DNA from: Bacteroidales bacterium
Lineage (GTDB): Bacteria; Bacteroidota; Bacteroidia; Bacteroidales; P3
Assembly (NCBI GenBank): GCA_017555745.1
Contig: JAFZFU010000017.1
Location: forward strand, 1 to 54,300
DNA length: 54,300 nucleotides
Reading direction: 5' to 3'
Part shown: one piece after another, positions 16,479 to 25,411 of the stretch
Layout: each line of letters opens with the position of its first letter
Numbering within the stretch: the stretch's first letter is position 1
Notes under the pieces: model-generated
Seen by the model: the letters and a program-made list of their open reading frames with translations, nothing else
Database searches by the model: none
Told to the model about the DNA's origin: nothing
Translations under genes and position numbers: made by a program

Positions 16479-17681
16479 ATGTTGACCGGAAAAAAAATAT
16501 TAGTAGGAATAACGGGCGGAATAGCAGCCTATAAAACACCTCTTTTGATACGTCTTTTGATAAAGAATGGTGCCGAGGTTAAGGTAGCAGCTACCAAGAG
16601 CGCTTTGCAGTTTGTTACTCCAACCACATTGGAAACACTTTCGAAAAATAAAATCTATACCGACCTTTTTGCCGAAACGAATGAATATAATACCGAACAT
16701 GTGGCACTTAAAGATTGGGCAGATTTTATGATAGTGGCACCGGCTACAGCTAATTGCATAGGTAAATTGGCTTCGGGTATCGCCGATGATGCATTGTCGA
16801 CTTTGTTATTGGCATTCAATAAGCCTCTTTTTATTTGCCCCGCAATGAATACCAATATGTTGGAGCATTTCTCGGTTCAGCGTAATATTCAATGGCTCAA
16901 GGATAATGGAATCCGTTTTGTAGAGCCGGCAAGTGGTCAGTTGGCTTGCGGTGTTGAGGGTAAAGGTCGTATGGAAGAACCCGAAAATATTCTTGATAAC
17001 GTAATTGCCTCCATATCGCAAAACAATGCTTTTGCAGGTAAGAGGGTGCTGATAACTGCAGGACCAACCTACGAAAAGATAGATGCTGTACGCTTTATAG
17101 GCAACTTTTCGACGGGTAAGATGGGCTATGCTTTGGCTATGGAATTTGCCCAACAAGGTGCAGAAGTGGTTCTTGTATCCGGACCTACACATCTCGAAAT
17201 CAATCATCCCAATGTAAAGAAAATAAGTGTGATGTCGGCAAGAGAGATGTACGAAGCCGCCAACGAATATTATCCCACTTCGAATGTGGCCATATTGTCG
17301 GCAGCAGTAGCCGATTTCAGACCCGAAACCGCTGCCGAACAAAAAATCAAAAAGACAAGCAATTCTCAAACAATGGATTTACATTTGGTGCAAAATCCTG
17401 ATATATTGGCATCGCTGGGAAGTAAGAAGAGAGACGATCAAATACTTGTGGGATTTGCGTTAGAGACTAACGATGAGTTGGCAAACGCTAAGAAAAAGTT
17501 GGAGAAAAAGAATTTGGACTTTATTGTTCTTAACTCGTTGCAAGACGCCGGAGCCGGATTTGGACACGATACCAACAAGGTTACTTTTGTGTTTAAAACC
17601 GGAAAGATAGAACAAGAGCCGCTTAAATCAAAGAAAGCAGTGGCAGCAGATATTGCCAAAAGAGTGAGGGATATACTATAA
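16479..17681 (+). CDS. coaBC: Bifunctional phosphopantothenoylcysteine decarboxylase / phosphopantothenate-cysteine ligase
   Basis: A 400-residue two-domain enzyme of coenzyme A synthesis. The CoaC flavoprotein domain (about 1-180) has GITGGIAAYK, the catalytic His in EHVALKDWAD, PAMNTNM and the Cys loop LACGVEGKGRM. The CoaB domain (about 190-400) starts KRVLITAGPTYEKIDAVRFIGN and holds FSTGKMG and the SAAVADFRP segment. It makes 4'-phosphopantetheine from 4'-phosphopantothenate, cysteine and CTP. The ATG at 16479 is preferred over TTG at 16458, which lies in the hairpin and would add seven non-family residues. Confidence 0.95.
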   Translation: MLTGKKILVGITGGIAAYKTPLLIRLLIKNGAEVKVAATKSALQFVTPTTLETLSKNKIYTDLFAETNEYNTEHVALKDWADFMIVAPATANCIGKLASGIADDALSTLLLAFNKPLFICPAMNTNMLEHFSVQRNIQWLKDNGIRFVEPASGQLACGVEGKGRMEEPENILDNVIASISQNNAFAGKRVLITAGPTYEKIDAVRFIGNFSTGKMGYALAMEFAQQGAEVVLVSGPTHLEINHPNVKKISVMSAREMYEAANEYYPTSNVAILSAAVADFRPETAAEQKIKKTSNSQTMDLHLVQNPDILASLGSKKRDDQILVGFALETNDELANAKKKLEKKNLDFIVLNSLQDAGAGFGHDTNKVTFVFKTGKIEQEPLKSKKAVAADIAKRVRDIL

Positions 17682-17700
17682 GACAGTATAAACAATATAA

Positions 17701-17740
17701 AAAATAAAGCCTCTCGTAACAATATGGGAGGCTTTATTTT
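17701..17740. terminator. Bidirectional terminator between coaBC and murF
   Basis: AAAATAAAGCCTC (17701-17713) pairs with GAGGCTTTATTTT (17728-17740); A and T runs on each side allow use by both convergent genes. Confidence 0.85.
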
Positions 17741-17763
17741 TATGTGGAAATTATTTATATGTG

Positions 17764-19083
17764 TTAGAATATTTCTTCTAAAGAATCTATCTTCATACTA
17801 TTGGACCCTTTTAGCAGTATTGTGGAATTGGTTATATTATAGTTGGTGAGAAAGTCTTTGGCCTCGATGGTAGTTGCAAACCACTTAAAGTTTTCGTTTT
17901 GCATATTTGGGGCAAACGAAAACTCGTTGCCGATAAGTATTATTTTGTCAAAACGATATTTGTTTATTATCTCTACCACGTTTCTATGTTCTGACTCGGA
18001 ATCGATACCCAATTCTTTCATTGCACCTAATATAACGACTTTATTGTTGGCTGTTTTCATCTCGCCAAAGTTTTCTATCGCCACTTTCATACTCGAAGGG
18101 TTAGCATTGTAGCAGTCTAATATCAACGAATTGTGTTCGGTTTCTTTTATCTGTGAACGTTTATTGGTAGGTGTGTATTCTTCTAAGGCTGTTTTTACAT
18201 CAAATAAATCTACGTTGAAATATTTTCCCACAGCCACGGCCGCCATTGCATTTTCGAAGTTATAGCTGCCCAATATTTGAGTGTCTATCGAATAAACAAT
18301 ATCTCCGTTTTCGAAATAGAATTTCAAGCAAGGATTTGAACTGCGATATGCTCCTTTGCAATCAGCAGTTTCGGCATTGCCATATATTACACGATTTATT
18401 TCTTCCGATTTGTTCATCAGTATCTCGTTGGCCGAATTTACAAAAACCATTCCGTTTTTTGCCTTCAGGTGTCTGTATAATTCTGTTTTTGTATTTATCA
18501 CCCCTTCAAACGAACCGAATCCTTCCAAATGGGCTTTCCCCACATTGGTTATAAGTCCGTAATTGGGTTGTGCTATTTTACACAAGAAATCTATTTCGCT
18601 GGGATGGTTGGCACCCATTTCCACAATGGCTATTTGAATGTCGTCGGTAATAGACAGTAGGGTAAGGGGGACTCCTATATGGTTGTTAAGATTGCCAATG
18701 GTGGCGTATGTGCGATATTTTTTCGACAATACACATTTTACCAATTCTTTGGTAGTGGTTTTGCCATTGGTGCCGGTGATGGCTATTATAGGTATTTGTA
18801 GTTGTTGGCGGTGATATGCTGCCAAACTTTGCAGTGTCGATAATACATCGTCCACCAATATACATCGTTCATTTATCTTATAAGACGGATTGTCTATAAT
18901 GCAATAAGCGGCACCTTTGGCCAAAGCATCTTTTGCAAATACATTGCCGTCGAAATTATCGCCTTTAAGTGCAAAAAATAAATCTCCCGCTTCTATTTTT
19001 CGGCTATCGGTTGTAATGTTTTTATATTGCTTAAATATATCATATAGCTCTTTTATGTCAATAGAATTATTTGTTTTATCCAT
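17764..19083 (-). CDS. murF: UDP-N-acetylmuramoyl-tripeptide--D-alanyl-D-alanine ligase
   Basis: A 439-residue Mur ligase. From the chosen Met (MDKTNNSIDIKELYDIF) it has the N-terminal TTDSRKIEAGDLFFALKG (UDP-binding domain), the ATP loop ITGTNGKTTTKEL (about 104-116), VEMGANHPSEIDFL, and the C-terminal DCYNANPSSMK (about 338). It adds D-Ala-D-Ala to the UDP-MurNAc-tripeptide in the cytosol, the last soluble step before lipid I. The frame extends upstream another 80 residues, but the promoter at 19142-19172 excludes most of that. ATG 19128 is possible, while 19083 matches family N-termini best. It is monocistronic. Confidence 0.94.
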   Translation of the reverse strand: MDKTNNSIDIKELYDIFKQYKNITTDSRKIEAGDLFFALKGDNFDGNVFAKDALAKGAAYCIIDNPSYKINERCILVDDVLSTLQSLAAYHRQQLQIPIIAITGTNGKTTTKELVKCVLSKKYRTYATIGNLNNHIGVPLTLLSITDDIQIAIVEMGANHPSEIDFLCKIAQPNYGLITNVGKAHLEGFGSFEGVINTKTELYRHLKAKNGMVFVNSANEILMNKSEEINRVIYGNAETADCKGAYRSSNPCLKFYFENGDIVYSIDTQILGSYNFENAMAAVAVGKYFNVDLFDVKTALEEYTPTNKRSQIKETEHNSLILDCYNANPSSMKVAIENFGEMKTANNKVVILGAMKELGIDSESEHRNVVEIINKYRFDKIILIGNEFSFAPNMQNENFKWFATTIEAKDFLTNYNITNSTILLKGSNSMKIDSLEEIF

Positions 19084-19141
19084 CTTGTAGTCAATTATAT
19101 CGGTTAATAATATCTTGTGTTTTTGCATTATAAATAATGTA

Positions 19142-19172
19142 CAAAGGTAATCTTTTTTTGTCAAATGACAAA
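19142..19172 (-). promoter_or_regulatory. Promoter of murF
   Basis: Minus strand TTTG (19172-19169) and TACCTTTG (19149-19142) with a 19-base spacer. Leader about 55 bases to the ATG at 19083. Confidence 0.75.
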
Positions 19173-19246
19173 GTGTTTTATATTGGTGTAAAAACAATTT
19201 TATCAAAAATATCGCACAAAATCTTCTATTATTCAAAAAAACAATG

Positions 19247-19254
19247 TAAATTTG
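19247..19254 (+). promoter_or_regulatory. -7 element of the lipoprotein / MORN operon
   Basis: TAAATTTG, divergent from the murF promoter; leader of about 65 bases to the ATG at 19325. No clear -33. Confidence 0.55.
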
Positions 19255-19324
19255 CAATGCGAAATTACTTATAACATTCTGTCTAAAATAAACATTATCA
19301 ATAATAAATAAAAATACAATCAAA

Positions 19325-19780
19325 ATGAAAAGTAAATTAAAGTTATTAGTTATCGTCGCTTCATTGGTATTGGTAGCGACCGGATGTCAATCATTGTTCT
19401 CTACTTCTGAAAATGCTGTTGCAACAACTGCAGGTAAATCGTGTGGAAATGCTATTTCTACATTGTATAAAGAATACAAGAAGCAAAACAAAATAGATGT
19501 TACCAATACAACTACTCTTACAAGCATAGTACAAATAGCTGCTGCTCGTAATGTATTGAAAGAAAATAAAAACAATACAGCTTTTGTAAGTGCATTTGCA
19601 TTAGGTATGGTATCCGGTTCGAACAACCTTATTACAAATGTAACTTCGAATAATGTTATTAATGCATTGTTGAGTTTGAGTTCGTTGAACGATATAACAA
19701 CAAATACTCCTTCGGGATCTACTGCAGCTACCGAAGCAGGAAAATCGTTAATTCCTCTTGTAAAATCGATAGATAAATAA
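19325..19780 (+). CDS. Small lipoprotein of unknown function
   Basis: A 151-residue protein with a lipoprotein signal: MKSKLKLLVIVASLVLVATGC, acylated Cys at about residue 21. The mature part is Ser/Thr/Asn/Ala-rich, with helices around AAGKSCGNAISTLYKEYKKQ and a hydrophobic AFVSAFALGMVSGSNN stretch, and few charges. I do not recognise a domain. Its stop codon overlaps the start of the next gene by one base (TAATG), so the two are co-translated and may act together at the cell envelope. Confidence 0.8.
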   Translation: MKSKLKLLVIVASLVLVATGCQSLFSTSENAVATTAGKSCGNAISTLYKEYKKQNKIDVTNTTTLTSIVQIAAARNVLKENKNNTAFVSAFALGMVSGSNNLITNVTSNNVINALLSLSSLNDITTNTPSGSTAATEAGKSLIPLVKSIDK

Positions 19781-20781
19781 TGAAACGCAATATAATAATA
19801 GCATTTGTAGCATTACTTCCCTTGTCGCTATTGGCTCAGAATATGATGGATAGTCAAGGTCGCAGACAAGGTAAGTGGGTAAAAGTAGACAAAAACAACC
19901 GCAAGGTATACGAGGGAACTTTTAAAGATGGTCTCGAAACCGGTGTGTTTACTTATTACTACGGCGATGGCTCTGTGCGAATGAAAAACACATACCTCAA
20001 AGATGGTGTGTATTGTAAGCACGAGGTGTACGACAAAAACGGTAATATAATGGTGCTTGGCTATTACAATCAAAAGAATAGAGATAGCGTTTGGACCATA
20101 TACAATGAAAAAGGAAACGTTTTAAAGATAGAAACCTACAAGATGGGTGTCAAGAATGGTAAGTCGGTATTGTTTTCGGCTACAGGCGATACTGTGGAAA
20201 TACAATATTGGAACGATGATAAAAAGCACGGCTATTGGTATAGAAAAATACCTAATGGTTATCTTGAAGGTAATTACGAAAACAATCTTTTGAGTGGTAA
20301 GTTTGCCGAATATGTAGACGGTAAAGTGGTTACTGAAGGTATGTATGCCAAAGGTTTGAGAGCCGATCAATGGAAATATTGGAAATCCAATAATCTCGAA
20401 AAGATAGAGAAATGGGCCGACGGTAATCTTAAAAGCCGCAAAGTGCTTATATATTCCGATAAACCTCAAATGATGGATATAGCCAATATCGCCTATTTTT
20501 ATCCTAAGGGACAAAAAACAGTGGTGATAACCAAGCAAGGCGAAACCATAATGGATAACGAAGTGTCGGATATATTGTTTGAGCGATTGGGTAGTGAGTT
20601 TTTTGTTACATTGAACAAAGAAAGAAAATTGGCAGCTGCTTACGACTGCATAAAAGGATTTGATGTAGACGAAGAAGGTAAGCAATATGTTTCGCTTCAG
20701 CCTGCTTTAAGTTTCAAACTATATCCCGACGAAGATTGTCGTAAACTTGTACAATCTATTATTCGTGACGGCTTGGAATAG
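19780..20781 (+). CDS. Secreted MORN-like repeat protein (YwqK type)
   Basis: A 333-residue protein with a signal peptide (about 1-19, ending LLAQ). Residues about 22-215 carry seven to eight MORN-variant repeats of about 22 residues, each with a G-xW/Y-x-Y..G pattern, for example GRRQGKWVKV, YEGTFKDGLETGVFTYYYGDG and KKHGYWYRKIPNG. The last 120 residues lack repeats. Databases often label such proteins as the YwqK antitoxin family; no toxin is adjacent, so that name has no support here. It forms an operon with the upstream lipoprotein and is closed by a terminator. Confidence 0.82.
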   Translation: MKRNIIIAFVALLPLSLLAQNMMDSQGRRQGKWVKVDKNNRKVYEGTFKDGLETGVFTYYYGDGSVRMKNTYLKDGVYCKHEVYDKNGNIMVLGYYNQKNRDSVWTIYNEKGNVLKIETYKMGVKNGKSVLFSATGDTVEIQYWNDDKKHGYWYRKIPNGYLEGNYENNLLSGKFAEYVDGKVVTEGMYAKGLRADQWKYWKSNNLEKIEKWADGNLKSRKVLIYSDKPQMMDIANIAYFYPKGQKTVVITKQGETIMDNEVSDILFERLGSEFFVTLNKERKLAAAYDCIKGFDVDEEGKQYVSLQPALSFKLYPDEDCRKLVQSIIRDGLE

Positions 20782-20818
20782 TACTAAAGAATAGCATAAA
20801 GATATTTTATAATAAATA

Positions 20819-20862
20819 AATCGGTCGATTGAAAATGTATTCAATCGGCCGATTATTTTTTT
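20819..20862. terminator. Terminator between convergent genes
   Basis: A near-perfect 15-bp stem: left arm 20819-20833 (AATCGGTCGATTGAA), right arm 20840-20854 (TTCAATCGGCCGATT), followed by ATTTTTTTT. The A-rich left side lets it serve the minus-strand gene as well. Confidence 0.92.
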
Positions 20863-20883
20863 TGAGGAATATCTTCTGATGGG

Positions 20884-21582
20884 TTATTTGTCTTTGACAA
20901 AGAATATGCTGCCCACATCTAATAAGGCAGTGTTTGATAATTCTATTATATTATAACCATTCTTTGCGATAAATTGGCGTATCTCATTGCCTTGACTATG
21001 GTGATCGAGGTTACCGTTTATAACCACGGTGTTGTCTGTTATCCCACAGCATCCGCCAAAACACCCCATACTATGACCGGGTAGAAGAATGTCTTTTTGG
21101 TTTACATACAATGTATCTATATTGTTTTTGATGAGTGCTTTTTCTATACCTTTGTCGGATGTGATGGCTGCATTTTCTAACAATAATGTGCTGCAACGCG
21201 AATAGGCCTGTGGGCAGTTTATCTGATTTAGATGTTTTATTGTTTTAATTACCACACTATCGGTATGCTTAAAGTTGTGGAGGGCTATGCTGTTGTTTGC
21301 AGCCACATTGTATGCTGTGCAGTTGTTGACAGTTATAGGTGTTTCACCAAAAATATACCCTATATTATGGGTGTCAAACAACGAAAGATAAAATGACGGA
21401 GTATTTGGCGCTGCCACCAACGTATTGTTGTGTTGAAACAAAAACACATCTATATGTCCGGATAGAGAAGGATAGGCAATATCTTTCGACGAAAACAATA
21501 TAGGTGTAGCTATCTTTTCGAGAGTGTCGAGTGCTTCGGGCAAAATGATATCGTTTACGATAGCAAAGGGTTTCGGTTTCAT
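20884..21582 (-). CDS. DUF6873-like hypothetical protein
   Basis: A 232-residue soluble protein without signal peptide. It has SLSGHIDVFLF (about 40), CPQAYSRCSTLLLENAAITSDKGI (centre) and LPGHSMGCFGGCCGI (about 170). The pattern resembles the DUF6873 family, thought to share the fold of guanidine-modifying enzymes (amidinotransferase type), but I recall this from naming and cannot align it. The Cys-rich GCFGGCCG is unusual. The gene follows lptB by 6 bases, so it is co-transcribed with an LPS transport gene, though no functional link is evident. Confidence 0.65.
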   Translation of the reverse strand: MKPKPFAIVNDIILPEALDTLEKIATPILFSSKDIAYPSLSGHIDVFLFQHNNTLVAAPNTPSFYLSLFDTHNIGYIFGETPITVNNCTAYNVAANNSIALHNFKHTDSVVIKTIKHLNQINCPQAYSRCSTLLLENAAITSDKGIEKALIKNNIDTLYVNQKDILLPGHSMGCFGGCCGITDNTVVINGNLDHHSQGNEIRQFIAKNGYNIIELSNTALLDVGSIFFVKDK

Positions 21583-21588
21583 TGCATA

Positions 21589-22311
21589 TTATCGTAGTTC
21601 AAAGGATTCTCCCAAATATACTTTTCTTACGTGTTCATCGTTTGCCAAGTCTTCGGGGGTGCCCGATTTTAATACCGAGCCTTCAAAAAGCAAGTATGCC
21701 CTGTCGGTAATGGATAGCGTTTCGTGAACGTTGTGGTCGGTGATAAGGATGCCTATGTTTTTATCTTTTAGTTTCCGCACTATATTTTGTATGTCTTGCA
21801 CTGCAATGGGGTCAACACCGGCAAAGGGCTCATCTAAAAGCAAGAAACTGGGGTTCATAGCCAATGCACGTGCTATTTCGGTTCTGCGGCGTTCGCCACC
21901 CGATAACTGAATGCCGAGACTTTTGCGTATATGTTGAAGGCCAAACTCGTCCAACAATTCTTCGAGTTTATTTTTACGTTCGGCTTTGCTTAGTTTGGTG
22001 AATTCCAATACAGAGGTAATATTGTCTTCTACAGATAGTTGGCGAAACACCGATGCCTCTTGTGCCAAATAACCTATGCCGTTTTGGGCACGTTTGTACA
22101 TAGGCATATCGGTAATGTCGGTATCATCTAAAAATACTTTTCCGTCAAATGGCTTTATTATACCCACTATCATATAAAAAGTGGTGGTTTTGCCGGCACC
22201 GTTAGGCCCCAACAATCCTACTATTTCGCCTTGCTTTACCTCTACCGAAACACCTTTTACTACAACGCGTTTCTTGTATTTTTTTATAACGTTATCTGTG
22301 CGTAATATCAT
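21589..22311 (-). CDS. lptB: LPS export ABC transporter ATPase LptB
   Basis: A 240-residue ABC ATPase. Walker A is [16 protein letters not shown] (about 35-50), the Q-loop lies in [20 protein letters not shown], the signature is [15 protein letters not shown] (about 137-151), Walker B is [13 protein letters not shown] (about 158), and the H-loop is [11 protein letters not shown]. The LAQE..VFR phrase is specific for LptB. It powers extraction of LPS from the inner membrane with LptFG, which are not in the window. The start at 22311 was chosen because the longer frame to 22347 overlaps the -7 box at 22337-22344. Confidence 0.96.
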   Translation of the reverse strand: MILRTDNVIKKYKKRVVVKGVSVEVKQGEIVGLLGPNGAGKTTTFYMIVGIIKPFDGKVFLDDTDITDMPMYKRAQNGIGYLAQEASVFRQLSVEDNITSVLEFTKLSKAERKNKLEELLDEFGLQHIRKSLGIQLSGGERRRTEIARALAMNPSFLLLDEPFAGVDPIAVQDIQNIVRKLKDKNIGILITDHNVHETLSITDRAYLLFEGSVLKSGTPEDLANDEHVRKVYLGESFELR

Positions 22312-22336
22312 CTCTTTCGTCTTTACTATCAGACTG

Positions 22337-22344
22337 CAAAGGTA
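22337..22344 (-). promoter_or_regulatory. -7 element of lptB
   Basis: Minus-strand TACCTTTG, 26 bases before the ATG at 22311. Confidence 0.55.
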
Positions 22345-22511
22345 CAAAAACTTTTTTATTTATTTTCCTTTTTTTCCCTCTCTTGTTTTATACTTTTATA
22401 TATTGTGTTGAAATATATTGTATTATGGAATATAATATTTTGTTGCCTATAGCAAAATAAAAAGCAGATAAAAGCGTTTTTAGTGTCGAGAATGTTTTAT
22501 ATGCAAAAAAT

Positions 22512-22973
22512 ATGGAAGAAAAAAATATAATAGAGATACGTAATAAACGCGCCGAGTATGAATATTTTTTGATGGACACCTATACCGCTGGTATGGTGCT
22601 TATGGGCACCGAAATAAAATCGATAAGAGAAGGTAAGGTAAACTTGTCCGATGCTTTTTGTACCTTTCGTGAGGGTGAGTTGTATGTAAACGAAATGCAT
22701 ATAGCCGAATACAGATTTGGATCTTATTTAAACCACCACTCAAAACGCGAACGCAAACTCTTGCTGAATAAGCGCGAACTGCTAAAACTTGCCAACAAAA
22801 GCAAAGAAAAGGGATACACTATTATTCCCGTTATGCTGTTTGTAAATCCTTCGGGATTGGCAAAACTGACTATATCTTTGGCAAAAGGTAAGAAGTTTTT
22901 CGACAAACGAGAATCCATCAAAGAAAAAGACAGCCGTAGAGAAATGGAGCGAGTGCATCGTATGAAATACTAA
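22512..22973 (+). CDS. smpB: SsrA-binding protein
   Basis: A 153-residue protein with the SmpB OB-fold: [20 protein letters not shown] and [18 protein letters not shown] near residues 30-50, then the [11 protein letters not shown] helix. A basic C-terminal tail ([21 protein letters not shown]) enters the ribosomal A site path. SmpB delivers tmRNA to stalled ribosomes. The ssrA gene itself was not found in the window. It is divergent from lptB. Confidence 0.96.
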   Translation: MEEKNIIEIRNKRAEYEYFLMDTYTAGMVLMGTEIKSIREGKVNLSDAFCTFREGELYVNEMHIAEYRFGSYLNHHSKRERKLLLNKRELLKLANKSKEKGYTIIPVMLFVNPSGLAKLTISLAKGKKFFDKRESIKEKDSRREMERVHRMKY

Positions 22974-23029
22974 GACTGTGAATAATAATGTAAAAGGAAA
23001 GAACATTTTTTTCTCGTTGCGTTGCAAAG

Positions 23030-23078
23030 AAAATCCTCGTGAAGTACCGTGTTGCTGTATTGCGAGGATTTTTTTTGC
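23030..23078 (+). terminator. Terminator of smpB
   Basis: AAAATCCTCG (23030-23039) pairs with CGAGGATTTT (23063-23072), followed by T. The loop is 23 bases, with a short inner helix possible. Confidence 0.8.
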
Positions 23079-23217
23079 CACCTCTCTTTGTGGCGAACAC
23101 CAATGTTAAATCATTGTCTTTTAAACTCAATTAACAAAGAGGTGTTGAAATAAAACTAAGTATAAAGCCTTTAGATTGTAAAGTTCTGAGTACTTTTACA
23201 AAAAAAATAAAGATATT

Positions 23218-23937
23218 ATGTTTAAGTCTATTTTATTGAATATTAATGCTGTGTCGTCAGCAGTGGCAGTCGGAAATGAAGCAAATGTGGCTGTAGAAAA
23301 TGCAATAACAACCGAAAAAATACCTATTATGGACCTTGCTTTGCAGGGCGGTTGGGTAATGTTGGTATTATTAGCCTTATTGATTTTGGCAGTTTATATC
23401 TCTGTCGAACGTTATTTGGCACTTAGCAATGCGTTGAAAGACGACTCTTCGCAATTTATGAACAACATCAGAAACTATATCCACAAAGGCGATATAGAAG
23501 GCGCAAGAGCATTGTCAAAATCAACAGACTCGCCAATTGCCAGAATGATAGATAAAGGATTGTCGCGTTTGGGACGCCCTCTTAACGACATTCAAACAGC
23601 TATCGAAAATGTGGGTAAACTTGAAGTTGCCAATTTGGAAAAACGTATATCATTGGTAGCCACTGTGTCTAGCTTGGGACCTATGTTGGGTTTCTTGGGT
23701 ACGGTAACAGGTATGGTAACTGCATTCTTCGATATGGCTAATGCCGGAAATAATATTGATATACAAGTGCTTTCGAGCGGTATATACGAGGCTATGGTAA
23801 CCACTGTGGGTGGTTTGATAGTGGGTATTATCGGTTATTTCTTGTACAATGTCTTGGTAACAAGAATAAACAAAGTGGTATTCTTGCTCGAAGCTCGTGC
23901 TATGGAATTTATGGACCTTCTTCACGAACCGGCATAA
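23218..23937 (+). CDS. MotA/TolQ/ExbB proton channel protein
   Basis: A 239-residue protein with the ExbB/TolQ layout: an N-terminal hydrophobic or periplasmic stretch, a first membrane helix (about 45-65, GWVMLVLLALLILAVYISVERY), a cytoplasmic domain (about 75-140), and two more helices with LGPMLGFLGTVTGMVTAF and TTVGGLIVGIIGYF. These conserved Thr and Gly residues line the proton pathway. It forms a proton-driven motor with the downstream ExbD/TolR protein that energises TonB or Tol systems. First gene of a three-gene operon. Confidence 0.92.
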   Translation: MFKSILLNINAVSSAVAVGNEANVAVENAITTEKIPIMDLALQGGWVMLVLLALLILAVYISVERYLALSNALKDDSSQFMNNIRNYIHKGDIEGARALSKSTDSPIARMIDKGLSRLGRPLNDIQTAIENVGKLEVANLEKRISLVATVSSLGPMLGFLGTVTGMVTAFFDMANAGNNIDIQVLSSGIYEAMVTTVGGLIVGIIGYFLYNVLVTRINKVVFLLEARAMEFMDLLHEPA

Positions 23938-23969
23938 CATATATTCAACCACAATAAAATATTTCGATT

Positions 23970-24377
23970 ATGATACGCAGTCAGAATGAAATAAAGATAG
24001 AATCCAACTCTTCGACAATGAGCGACTTGGTGTTCTTGTTATTGATATTTTTTATGATAACATCAACACTTATAAGCCCCAATGCCGTTAAACTGCTTTT
24101 GCCCGAAAGCACCAGCAAAACTATGGCAAAACAGAATGTAACGGTATATATCGACGAAAGTTATAACTTCTTTGTGGGCGAACAACCTGCTGCCGTCGAC
24201 GTGTTGGAACCTATGTTGGAAGCCGAGATAGGAGAGGTGCAAGACGCTTGTGTGGTGTTGCGTGCCGACAAAACGGTGCCCGTACAATACGTAGTAAATG
24301 TTATCGATGCAGTTAATGCTATCAACAACAGATACGATACAAAGCATAAAGTAATATTAGCCACCAGTCCAAAATAG
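23970..24377 (+). CDS. ExbD/TolR biopolymer transport protein
   Basis: A 135-residue protein with one N-terminal membrane helix (about 18-38, MSDLVFLLLIFFMITSTLIS). Its Asp near residue 20 is the proton-carrying residue of the family. A periplasmic domain of about 95 residues follows, with the D-ExY..V and VVLRADKTVPVQYVVNVIDAV segments. It partners the upstream channel protein and lies 5 bases before the TonB-like gene. Confidence 0.92.
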   Translation: MIRSQNEIKIESNSSTMSDLVFLLLIFFMITSTLISPNAVKLLLPESTSKTMAKQNVTVYIDESYNFFVGEQPAAVDVLEPMLEAEIGEVQDACVVLRADKTVPVQYVVNVIDAVNAINNRYDTKHKVILATSPK

Positions 24378-24382
24378 CAGTT

Positions 24383-25165
24383 ATGTTGCCATTAAATGTT
24401 GATAAAAAGAATTCCATTATAGCCGCAATCGTTACGTTGCTGTTTTGTTTGCTACTTTTGGGTTGCTGCTTTTGGTTGGGAATGTATCGCCAAAACCCTC
24501 CGCCACCCGAAGAAGGAGTAGAGGTTAATGTGGGCGACTCGGACTTTGGCAGCGGCGACAGCCCCGACCCCGTGTCCGAAACAACAGCCACTCAGCCTAA
24601 GGTGAACAACGCCAGCAATGAGTTGTCGGAAGACATCTCTACTCAGGCAACCGACGAAACAGTGGCTTTGGATAGAAACAAAAAGAAGCCTACCGAAGAA
24701 AAACCACAAAAAGAGGTCAAAGAAAAGGTAGAGCAAGAACCGGAGATAAACCAACGCGCAATATTCCCGGGCAACAAAAACAAAGCCGACAAGGGCGGCA
24801 GCCAAGGGGTAACAACCGGTAATGGAAATCAAGGTAAGGAGGGGGGCGACCCAAACTCTAACCGCTATGATGGAACACCGGGAAAGGGTGGAATGGGATA
24901 CTCACTCACAGGTAGAAAAGCAGCAGCATTGCCAAAACCTAACTACAACTCTCACAAACAAGGTAAAGTGGCCGTGAAGATTTGGGTGGACCGTCAAGGC
25001 AATGTGATAAAAGCCGAACCCGGACAAAAGGGCTCTACTACAACCGATGCTTACCTGCTACAAAAAGCAAAAGAAGCTGCTATGGCGGCAAAGTTTACTC
25101 CAAACCCCGATGCCCCCGAACAGCAAATAGGTACAATAACCTACGACTTTAGAAACTTCAACTAA
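24383..25165 (+). CDS. TonB/TolA-like energy transducer
   Basis: A 260-residue protein with a short cytoplasmic start and one membrane helix (about 13-33, IIAAIVTLLFCLLLLGCCFW). A long acidic, Pro/Lys/Glu-rich and then Gly/Asn-rich periplasmic linker follows (about 38-175). The C-terminal domain (about 180-260) contains YNSHKQGKVAVKIWVDRQGNV and AAKFTPNP, the TonB C-terminal fold. It transmits proton-motive energy from the two preceding proteins to outer-membrane partners. The linker lacks the classical long EP/KP repeats. A terminator follows, closing the operon. Confidence 0.88.
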   Translation: MLPLNVDKKNSIIAAIVTLLFCLLLLGCCFWLGMYRQNPPPPEEGVEVNVGDSDFGSGDSPDPVSETTATQPKVNNASNELSEDISTQATDETVALDRNKKKPTEEKPQKEVKEKVEQEPEINQRAIFPGNKNKADKGGSQGVTTGNGNQGKEGGDPNSNRYDGTPGKGGMGYSLTGRKAAALPKPNYNSHKQGKVAVKIWVDRQGNVIKAEPGQKGSTTTDAYLLQKAKEAAMAAKFTPNPDAPEQQIGTITYDFRNFN

Positions 25166-25204
25166 AGTAGTTTAGGCGAAAACAAAAACATTATTATAAA
25201 GGTG

Positions 25205-25245
25205 AAGAGGATGGATTGCTTTTAAATCTGTCCTCTTATTTTTTT
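25205..25245 (+). terminator. Terminator of the TolQ/TolR/TonB-type operon
   Basis: AAGAGGA (25205-25211) pairs with TCCTCTT (25231-25237), with inner GATT/AATC pairing, then seven T. Confidence 0.85.
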
Positions 25246-25286
25246 GGGGGGCAGACTACAACTTTCAAGAAAGAACACAGCAGGTA

Positions 25287-25314
25287 GGGTGGTAGGGTAG
25301 GTAGGGAGGTAGGG
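25287..25314 (+). repeat. G-quadruplex-type tract, left side of the island
   Basis: Four GGG runs (25287-25289, 25295-25297, 25304-25306, 25312-25314) with loops of 5, 6 and 5 bases, in a GGTAGGG repeat context (about 25283-25320). It meets the usual G3N1-7 rule. A matching tract on the other strand lies at 31991-32018. Confidence 0.7.
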
Positions 25315-25345
25315 TTGGTAGTGGACTGTGCAGGCAATAAAAAAA

Positions 25346-25372
25346 AAGATGTGGAATTGGCTTCCACATCTT
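25346..25372 (-). terminator. Terminator of the HU-like gene
   Basis: A perfect 11-bp stem, AAGATGTGGAA (25346-25356) and TTCCACATCTT (25362-25372), 5-base loop. On the minus strand it is followed by nine T. Confidence 0.9.
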
Positions 25373-25411
25373 AAAAAATAAATGGCTAAAAAGAAAATCG
25401 TTTACTATTTA

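Noticed and set aside
19780..20781. Antitoxin role suggested by the YwqK family name
   Set aside because: No toxin gene is adjacent; the protein has a signal peptide and MORN-like repeats, so a toxin-antitoxin function is not supported.
22979..23217. tmRNA (ssrA) gene next to smpB
   Set aside because: No tRNA-like ends or tag-coding frame were found; the stretch holds only the smpB terminator and the leader of the next gene.
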